Origin: JBAQMG01 sp049302575
Lineage (GTDB): Bacteria > Bacillota > Desulfitobacteriia > Desulfitobacteriales > Desulfitobacteriaceae
Reading direction: 5' to 3'
DNA: 10,935 nucleotides
Assembly: GCA_049302575.1 (NCBI GenBank)
Contig: JBAQMG010000107.1
Span: 1-10,935, forward strand
A program made the translations under genes and the position numbers. The stretch's first letter is position 1; each line of letters begins with the position of its first letter. Below the pieces are notes generated by a model. The model saw only the letters and a list, made by a program, of their open reading frames with translations. It did not search any database and was not told where the DNA came from. Of the stretch, positions 6,251-10,935 are shown in pieces.

Positions 6251-6937
6251 CTATCGATTCAAGGCCTCTTTGTCTACGTTTATCCACACCAAAACAGCTT
6301 CTAAGCGTGAGCTCACACCTAATTTTAGAAGGATATTACTAACGTGAAAATCCACAGTCCTGACTTTGATACCTAATGCGACTGCTATCTCTTTATTATG
6401 TAAGCCTTTTGTAACTAATTCCATTATTTCTATTTCTCTAGTGGTAAGTTGTTTGCTTGGCGTTTCAGAGTCCATGGGGAAATTCAAATTTTTATCAAAC
6501 TTCTCCGACTGCAGTAAAGCGCCTAAACTTTGAGAAAAATAGACACCATCTTCATAAACTCTTAATATTGCTTGAGTCATTTCCTTTACTGAACATTCTT
6601 TAAGTAAGAAGCCATTGGCACCCTTACTTACTGACTTAGTTACATAACCCTGGGGATTTTGACCGGTCAGCATCACAATTTTTACTTCAGGTTGCACCTT
6701 TTTTATCTTGTCTATTAAATCAGTCCCACAAGAATCTGGGAGATTGATGTCTAATAACACGACGTCAGGTACAGTTTTATTAATTAAACCCATACATTCT
6801 ATTTCATTCTTGGCAATTCCTACTGCCAAAATACGGGGTTCCAAACCTAACAAGGAGACAGTCCCTTCCGCAAAAAGCGTATGATCATCAACTACTAATA
6901 CCTTTACTAGTGCAAATTCTTCAGAATTTAAGGACAT
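6251..6937 (-). CDS. comA: ComA-type response regulator (NarL/LuxR family)
   Basis: This is the cytoplasmic transcription regulator of the quorum-sensing unit, expected to be phosphorylated by the kinase encoded just upstream. Its 228 residues comprise a receiver domain (about 10-130) with Asp17-Asp18 (VVDDH), acceptor Asp63 (VVLLDINLPD), Thr in MLTGQ and Lys in LLKE. A LuxR-type helix-turn-helix follows (about 163-220; LTTREIEIMELVTKGLHNKE, then VRTVDFHVSNIL). The ATG at 6937 has AGGAG upstream. It follows comP by 52 nt and precedes a terminator. Sequence alone cannot separate ComA from DegU-like regulators; the name rests on the comX-comQ-comP context. Target genes are unknown, and I saw no B. 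subtilis-type ComA box (TTGCGGnnnnCCGCAA) in the window. Confidence 0.9.
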   Translation of the reverse strand: MSLNSEEFALVKVLVVDDHTLFAEGTVSLLGLEPRILAVGIAKNEIECMGLINKTVPDVVLLDINLPDSCGTDLIDKIKKVQPEVKIVMLTGQNPQGYVTKSVSKGANGFLLKECSVKEMTQAILRVYEDGVYFSQSLGALLQSEKFDKNLNFPMDSETPSKQLTTREIEIMELVTKGLHNKEIAVALGIKVRTVDFHVSNILLKLGVSSRLEAVLVWINVDKEALNR

Positions 6938-6989
6938 TTCTGTCTCACTCCTCTATTGTGGAAATTCTTTAACTTATCGGGGTCATTGA

Positions 6990-9365
6990 TTACTCCATTT
7001 TTTTCCCTTTTTCAATTATCGGCATGGTGGCTTTGAGCATTGCGCCTTGACCGATTGTCGAACTAATTTCTAAATCACCGCCTAAGCTTTCTATTCTTTC
7101 CTTCATTCCGACTAATCCAAAATGGACACCCGTCAACGACCAATCATAGATCTTGCTAGTATCGAAACCTTTACCCGAGTCACTAATCATCAGTTCAATT
7201 CTAGCTTCTCTCATGGCAATGTAAATTTTTAACTTGGTTGAACCTGAGTGTTTTACTGCATTCGTTATCCCCTCCTGCAAAAAACGGTAGGCAGCTAATT
7301 CTGTTTCTTCTCTAAAGCGGTGTTCTCGGCTAATACCCACTGTCTCTAAAGAAATTACCAACAGTTCCTTATGCATAGTTTCTTCGCACATCAACTCGAT
7401 GGCGGGAAGCAGTCCCAAATCGGTTAAGGTTGGAGGGCGTAAATCATTACAGATTAAACGAAGTTCAAAATTTAAATCTTCAACTAGCTCCTGCATATGA
7501 GAAATAGCCTGTACAGATTTTACATCTAATGGGGATTCTTCAACAAGGCATCGCAGTCTCCGATTTAAATCCAGTCCTAGTTGCAATGGACCATCGTGAA
7601 TCTCACGAGCCACCGATTTTCGCTCTTTTTCAAGGCTTCTAAACAAAGAAGTGGTTACTCCCTGAAGTCCCTGATTTCTCAGGTGTGAGTCGAGCGATCT
7701 CTGTGCCTGGAACTTTATTTCTTTGGAAAGTTGCTTAGTTACAAACGTCATTTTTAGACGTTGGGCCAATTGACTCGCTATCAATGTAATAAGAGGAAGT
7801 TCATCTTTTTCAAATTTGACATGGGAATAACGATGACCTAAAAAAATCCCACCTGTAAAATCATCTATAACAAAGGGGATATAGACTTCGGCTGGGAAAT
7901 TATCTGGAAGAATTTTTACATCCAAGTTAATCCTTTGATCAGTTTGATAAAATTCCTCCAGATCGGCTTGCTCGCTTGGTATCTCAAGGAATCTTCCAAC
8001 AGTTTTCTTTAGATATCCTCCATTACCATCTTCCACGGCAATAAAAGCACCCTCAATCGCTAGGATCTTTACCACCTCTTCAAATATCCAATCCTCTTCA
8101 TTAATGGAAGATAGACTTGCGTTTAATTCGAGAATTTTATTTTTAAAAGCCTGTTTTCCTTCGCGGAATACAAATTTGTCCAATAATTTACTTATCACGC
8201 CTCTTAGATAGCCAAAACAAACAATGAACACCATAGTTAACGTTAGAGAAGAAAGATACACTTCAAGATTTAAGGTCGTTACTACTTTTAATAATAAAAG
8301 TATATAAGAGACAACAAAACTAATAATTACTCCTGCAACGAAAAAGGAAATTATAGTCCCTAACAGCCGACGACTATCCGGTAAATATTTATTAACTATC
8401 ACATAATACCAAGTCGCGGGAATAACGGAAACAAATAGCGAACTGACCTGAGCATATACTATCGGTTGAAAGTCAAATATAATGGGAACCGACGTCAATA
8501 GAACGAACGGCAAGAACCCTATTGACATACCCAACAAGACAATACTTGCTTGGTTTTTTTCTGGTTTATCTTTAGGTAACTTTATTAATGCCCCAAGATT
8601 CCATAAGGCTAATAAGATTCCAATGATCATAGTCGTAAACAATAGTTTCCTTATTGAACTTATAGAGTGGAGGATACCAACAGATTGTAGAATGATCAAG
8701 ATTATTATGCATACAGAAATAACGGTCAAAATAAGGCGACCGAACCGATTTACTCGGTTATTATTTTCGTTCGGAAAAACAGAGATAAAGTTAATAAGGA
8801 ATAAAGGTACTGACGACAAGATTATGTACTCGCATTCCCTAGCAAATAACAAATCACGACCTGAAGCTGGAGCCAAGATGATAGCCAAACTTATTAAGCA
8901 GTTCAACCAAAATAAAGCACGTGCTTGAACCAGAAAAGAACGCTTAAACCAGGTAATAAACCCTAAAAGCCAAAAAATCAATCCCAAGATATACATAGGA
9001 ATTTCATTTAATGCATTTAATAAAATAGGCCGTTTAGGTATAATGATAATGTTATCGGTAGTCTGACCTATTCTTTGGACTTCAATCGTTGATGCCCCTT
9101 CTGCCTCACTCCATTTTTGAATATAGCGGTACCTACCTGTATCGTCATTATTGATTTTTAAAATTACGTCTCCAACTTGTACCCCTGATTTGCACCCTTC
9201 GCCATATGGATCACTGGAAGTCACAAACCATAGTCCATTTAGGTACTCGATGGTAAGACCAATGTAGGGTTGATTAATTATAGCTATAAAATTCACGAAC
9301 CATAATACGATAAAGGCGGCACTCGCATAGTAATATGCTTGCCGCCTAAACACTTTCTTCAACAA
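6990..9365 (-). CDS. comP: ComP-type membrane sensor histidine kinase
   Basis: This is the predicted receptor for the modified ComX peptide; it would autophosphorylate and pass phosphate to the adjacent regulator. In its 791 residues, helix 1 (about 13-32) is followed by an outer PDZ-like segment (about 35-112; GEGCKSGVQVGDVILKINND is PDZ-like). About nine more helices reach residue 395, making ten in all as in B. subtilis ComP. A GAF-like region (about 405-555) comes next, then a HisKA_3 dimerisation segment with His590 in REIHDGPLQ, and an ATPase domain with Asn702 in EGITNAVKHS, DSGKGFD at 729 and GLVGMKERIESLGG. The start is TTG at 9365, overlapping comQ by 20 nt, with AGGGAAG upstream; the next codon is also TTG. 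The coupling suggests low, linked translation. Confidence 0.92.
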   Translation of the reverse strand: MLKKVFRRQAYYYASAAFIVLWFVNFIAIINQPYIGLTIEYLNGLWFVTSSDPYGEGCKSGVQVGDVILKINNDDTGRYRYIQKWSEAEGASTIEVQRIGQTTDNIIIIPKRPILLNALNEIPMYILGLIFWLLGFITWFKRSFLVQARALFWLNCLISLAIILAPASGRDLLFARECEYIILSSVPLFLINFISVFPNENNNRVNRFGRLILTVISVCIIILIILQSVGILHSISSIRKLLFTTMIIGILLALWNLGALIKLPKDKPEKNQASIVLLGMSIGFLPFVLLTSVPIIFDFQPIVYAQVSSLFVSVIPATWYYVIVNKYLPDSRRLLGTIISFFVAGVIISFVVSYILLLLKVVTTLNLEVYLSSLTLTMVFIVCFGYLRGVISKLLDKFVFREGKQAFKNKILELNASLSSINEEDWIFEEVVKILAIEGAFIAVEDGNGGYLKKTVGRFLEIPSEQADLEEFYQTDQRINLDVKILPDNFPAEVYIPFVIDDFTGGIFLGHRYSHVKFEKDELPLITLIASQLAQRLKMTFVTKQLSKEIKFQAQRSLDSHLRNQGLQGVTTSLFRSLEKERKSVAREIHDGPLQLGLDLNRRLRCLVEESPLDVKSVQAISHMQELVEDLNFELRLICNDLRPPTLTDLGLLPAIELMCEETMHKELLVISLETVGISREHRFREETELAAYRFLQEGITNAVKHSGSTKLKIYIAMREARIELMISDSGKGFDTSKIYDWSLTGVHFGLVGMKERIESLGGDLEISSTIGQGAMLKATMPIIEKGKKME

Positions 9366-10302
9366 GTTTGATCAACTTCCCTTTGCATTTCTCCAAGACG
9401 GGAATGGCCTTAATAATTTTCAAAGACTTTTGTCGAAAAACTTCGTACATTACTGAGCAATAATGAATAACCCCTTCATCGAAGGCTAGGTGTTTTAAAT
9501 ATTCTTGTTCTTTGTTCCCGAACTTGTTTAACCCTTGGCCATCCATCTGAGTTAGTTCCTTGAACCGATCGGCTGTTTCCCCTTTAAGAATACTTAATAG
9601 ATAGACATAAGGCAGTGTTTTTCGATTGTACACAAAATCATTTTTCTTTTCAAAATTCAAGAAATCATTTAAATCGTTCCTAATTTGGCTCATTATACCC
9701 AGGTTTGTCCCAAACTGGCCTAATTGAAAGACTACCGATTCTGATGCGCCACCTAAAATTGCGCCAATTTTACAGGCACAAGTCGTTAAGCTTCCAGATT
9801 TTTTCTTGACTAGCTCAAAATATTGTTCAAGAGTAACTTTCTCACTAGCGTCATACAGAAATTCTTGGAATTGGCCATCACTTGCACATATTCCCGTACG
9901 GTTTAAGATCGTGTGAACTTCCTTAAGAAGTCCGCAATCTGAAATTGTCGACAAAGCCTCGTAACCCAGCATAAGTAGGCAAGTAGCTAGATTAATAGCG
10001 TTAGCGTTAGGTATTTTACGCCACGGAAGCTCATCATTATCCTGATCTTGAATATCATCAAAGATATCTGCTGCCAGGGCAAAGAATTCCATCGCTATCG
10101 CTCCTGGCAGCGCAACTTCATTTACTCCACTGACACACTCAAAACTCAATAGTGTTAGGTGCGCCCACTTATATAGTTCACCGGTCTTGCTATCGGCGTT
10201 GAGTGAGGACTTAATCATTAGAATCATTTCTAAACTAAGTTGTGCTCTGATTAGGATTTCGTTAATTTCTGCAGAAATAGCTTGATCAGGGCGAATGTCC
10301 AT
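9346..10302 (-). CDS. comQ: ComQ-type isoprenyl transferase
   Basis: It is predicted to attach a farnesyl or geranyl group to the tryptophan near the C-terminus of ComX. The 318 residues are close to B. subtilis ComQ (about 300). The first aspartate-rich motif is DDIQD at 82-86, within DIFDDIQDQDND and followed by LPW, much like ComQ's DIMDDLEDEDN. The second motif is weak (NDLND, 209-213), which is usual for ComQ and unlike ordinary chain-length synthases. KKSGSLTT at about 167-174 and NRKTLPYVYLL further support the family. The ATG at 10302 is 6 nt after comX, with GGGGAT inside the end of comX as the likely ribosome site. A housekeeping polyprenyl diphosphate synthase is less likely given the gene neighbours and the poor second motif. 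Confidence 0.9.
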   Translation of the reverse strand: MDIRPDQAISAEINEILIRAQLSLEMILMIKSSLNADSKTGELYKWAHLTLLSFECVSGVNEVALPGAIAMEFFALAADIFDDIQDQDNDELPWRKIPNANAINLATCLLMLGYEALSTISDCGLLKEVHTILNRTGICASDGQFQEFLYDASEKVTLEQYFELVKKKSGSLTTCACKIGAILGGASESVVFQLGQFGTNLGIMSQIRNDLNDFLNFEKKNDFVYNRKTLPYVYLLSILKGETADRFKELTQMDGQGLNKFGNKEQEYLKHLAFDEGVIHYCSVMYEVFRQKSLKIIKAIPVLEKCKGKLIKLVEESV

Positions 10303-10308
10303 TCTCTT

Positions 10309-10500
10309 TTATCCCCAGTAACTCTCGGGTATAATTGCGAATGTCAGAGTGCCTCCAGATACCTCGTACTTGGAAAACACCTTTTTAACGATAGAAAATT
10401 CATTTTGATCTTTTGAAGCTACCCCTTGTTCACTCGACAACAAGCTCTTGGGATTTTTGACAAGTTCATGGACCATTTCCGCAATACGTTCATAGTTCAA
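10309..10500 (-). CDS. comX: ComX-type pheromone precursor
   Basis: This is a 63-residue precursor of a prenylated signal peptide. The C-terminus is PESYWG, with Trp62 second to last; in known ComX peptides a Trp within a few residues of the end (for example QWGD in B. subtilis 168) is the prenylated residue. The N-terminal part (HELVKNPKSLLSSEQ) resembles the LNYPEALKKLKNKEA segment of ComX, which ComQ is thought to recognise. No signal peptide or membrane helix is seen. The start is TTG at 10500 with GGAAGGG about nine bases upstream; a downstream ATG at 10476 lacks such a site and would drop eight residues. It sits directly before comQ. Length, tryptophan and context make a strong case, but ComX sequences diverge widely. 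The mature peptide ends cannot be predicted. Confidence 0.83.
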   Translation of the reverse strand: MNYERIAEMVHELVKNPKSLLSSEQGVASKDQNEFSIVKKVFSKYEVSGGTLTFAIIPESYWG

Positions 10501-10525
10501 TTAATATCACCCTTCCTTTTTAGAT

Positions 10526-10574
10526 TGTATAAGTATTTGACATATTATTCTGAATTCCTTCTAAGTTATTAGAA
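10526..10574 (-). promoter_or_regulatory. Candidate comX promoter with 6-4-6 palindrome
   Basis: TATACA (10526-10531, minus strand) is a reasonable -10 box 26 nt before the comX start codon. The -35 region (near TTCAGA) is poor, as is typical for activated promoters. Just upstream, TTCTAA-TAAC-TTAGAA (10559-10574) is a perfect spaced palindrome centred roughly 47 bp before the expected transcription start. Its 6-4-6 layout is that of ComA boxes, although the bases differ from the Bacillus consensus. Confidence 0.4.
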
Positions 10575-10621
10575 ATTTTCTGTTTTCTGCGCTTTTATTT
10601 TATTGATGAATGGACAGATTT

Positions 10622-10649
10622 AATAGTCGAAGTTGCAATAGTCAAAGTT
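10622..10649. repeat. Tandem 13-nt direct repeat upstream of comX
   Basis: AATAGTCGAAGTT (10622-10634) and AATAGTCAAAGTT (10637-10649) differ at one base and repeat with a 15-bp period. They lie 120-150 nt before the comX start codon and could bind a regulator. Confidence 0.4.
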
Positions 10650-10935
10650 TAGACAAAACAGTTCTTGGAGTTGTCAAATCTGGTTTAGTCATTAAACTCA
10701 TATAAAGATCTTCGGGATTCCATTAACCAATATCTGGTTATACTATTACTGGCTCTCATCTATCTGCAGGATAGGGCAATGCTGGAGAGCAACCCGAGCG
10801 GCCGGTAGATTTAAATTTCGCCAGTCTTGACTCCTAAAGGCCAGGATTCAGTTCAGGCTAGCTCGATAAATTTCCCCTTACAACTCCGAGCATTGTTGAT
10901 TGGGTAGTCTTCTGTTGTGACACTCTGACCCTCCA
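10650..10935. other. Gene-free stretch at the window end
   Basis: No coding frame of useful length is seen on either strand. Positions from about 10750 are richer in GC than the sequence next to comX, which may mark a junction with different DNA. A 19-nt direct repeat copy (10917-10935; partner at 2407-2425) lies at the very end. A gene or element beyond the window could start here. Confidence 0.4.

Noticed and set aside
8482..8928. Plus-strand open frame of 148 codons
   Set aside because: It lies wholly antisense to the membrane region of comP, lacks a ribosome site and resembles no family; it is a shadow of the real gene.
6251..9365. DegS/DegU or another NarL-type pair
   Set aside because: DegS is a soluble kinase; this kinase has ten membrane helices and neighbours comQ and comX, so the ComP/ComA reading fits better.
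9346..10302. Housekeeping farnesyl or heptaprenyl diphosphate synthase
   Set aside because: The second Asp-rich motif is degraded (NDLND), similarity is to ComQ around the first motif, and the gene is locked between a ComX-like peptide and a ComP-like kinase.
10501..10935. B. subtilis-type ComA box (TTGCGGnnnnCCGCAA) upstream of comX
   Set aside because: No match by eye; only a palindrome of the same geometry with different bases.
10741..10935. Insertion-sequence end at the right edge
   Set aside because: No transposase frame and no terminal inverted repeat pair could be shown; only a single direct-repeat word and a base-composition change.
1..10935. tRNA, rRNA, CRISPR array
   Set aside because: No cloverleaf-like segment, conserved rRNA sequence or regularly spaced repeat array was seen on either strand.

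Overview
The window reads as chromosomal DNA of a low-GC Firmicute. The evidence is the strong AGGAGG-type ribosome binding sites, a CtsR-type heat-shock operator, rho-independent terminators, and a ComP/ComA-type two-component system. The gene set and the intergenic short-repeat style would fit a clostridial sulfate-reducer-like lineage (Peptococcaceae, for example Desulfosporosinus or Desulfitobacterium relatives). That placement is inference, because no rRNA or other phylogenetic marker is present. Every convincing gene lies on the minus strand, so the order of transcription runs from high to low coordinates.

Right half (about 6200-10935): a complete ComQXPA-type quorum-sensing locus in the order comX, comQ, comP, comA. 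It encodes a 63-residue pheromone precursor ending in Tyr-Trp-Gly, an isoprenyl transferase with a DDxxD motif, a 10-helix membrane histidine kinase with a PDZ-like outer domain, and a NarL/LuxR-type response regulator. comX and comQ are 6 nt apart, comQ and comP overlap by 20 nt, comA follows 52 nt later, and a terminator closes the unit 10 nt after comA. The expected circuit is: ComQ prenylates the C-terminal Trp of ComX, the processed peptide is exported and sensed by ComP, and ComP phosphorylates ComA. This is the most interesting part of the window. Its gene order differs from the Bacillus subtilis order comQ-comX-comP-comA.

Middle (about 2400-6200): a membrane PAS-PAS-GGDEF-EAL protein with a degenerate GGDEF and an intact EAL, so probably a cyclic-di-GMP phosphodiesterase. 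It is followed by a stand-alone receiver protein of Spo0F type with its own candidate promoter. A palindrome lies upstream of the phosphodiesterase gene, in a segment that resembles the comX-comQ junction. The gene-poor stretch from 2414 to 3173 holds terminators, an inverted repeat, a possible decayed coding fragment and a diverged cyclic-di-GMP-I riboswitch-like fold on the plus strand.

Left part (1-2400): clpP with a CtsR-like operator overlapping its promoter and no clpX beside it, then galU with its own promoter, a long leader containing octamer repeats, and a 3' end that runs into a heptamer repeat array. Both genes end in clear terminators. No tRNA, rRNA, CRISPR array or intact insertion sequence was seen.
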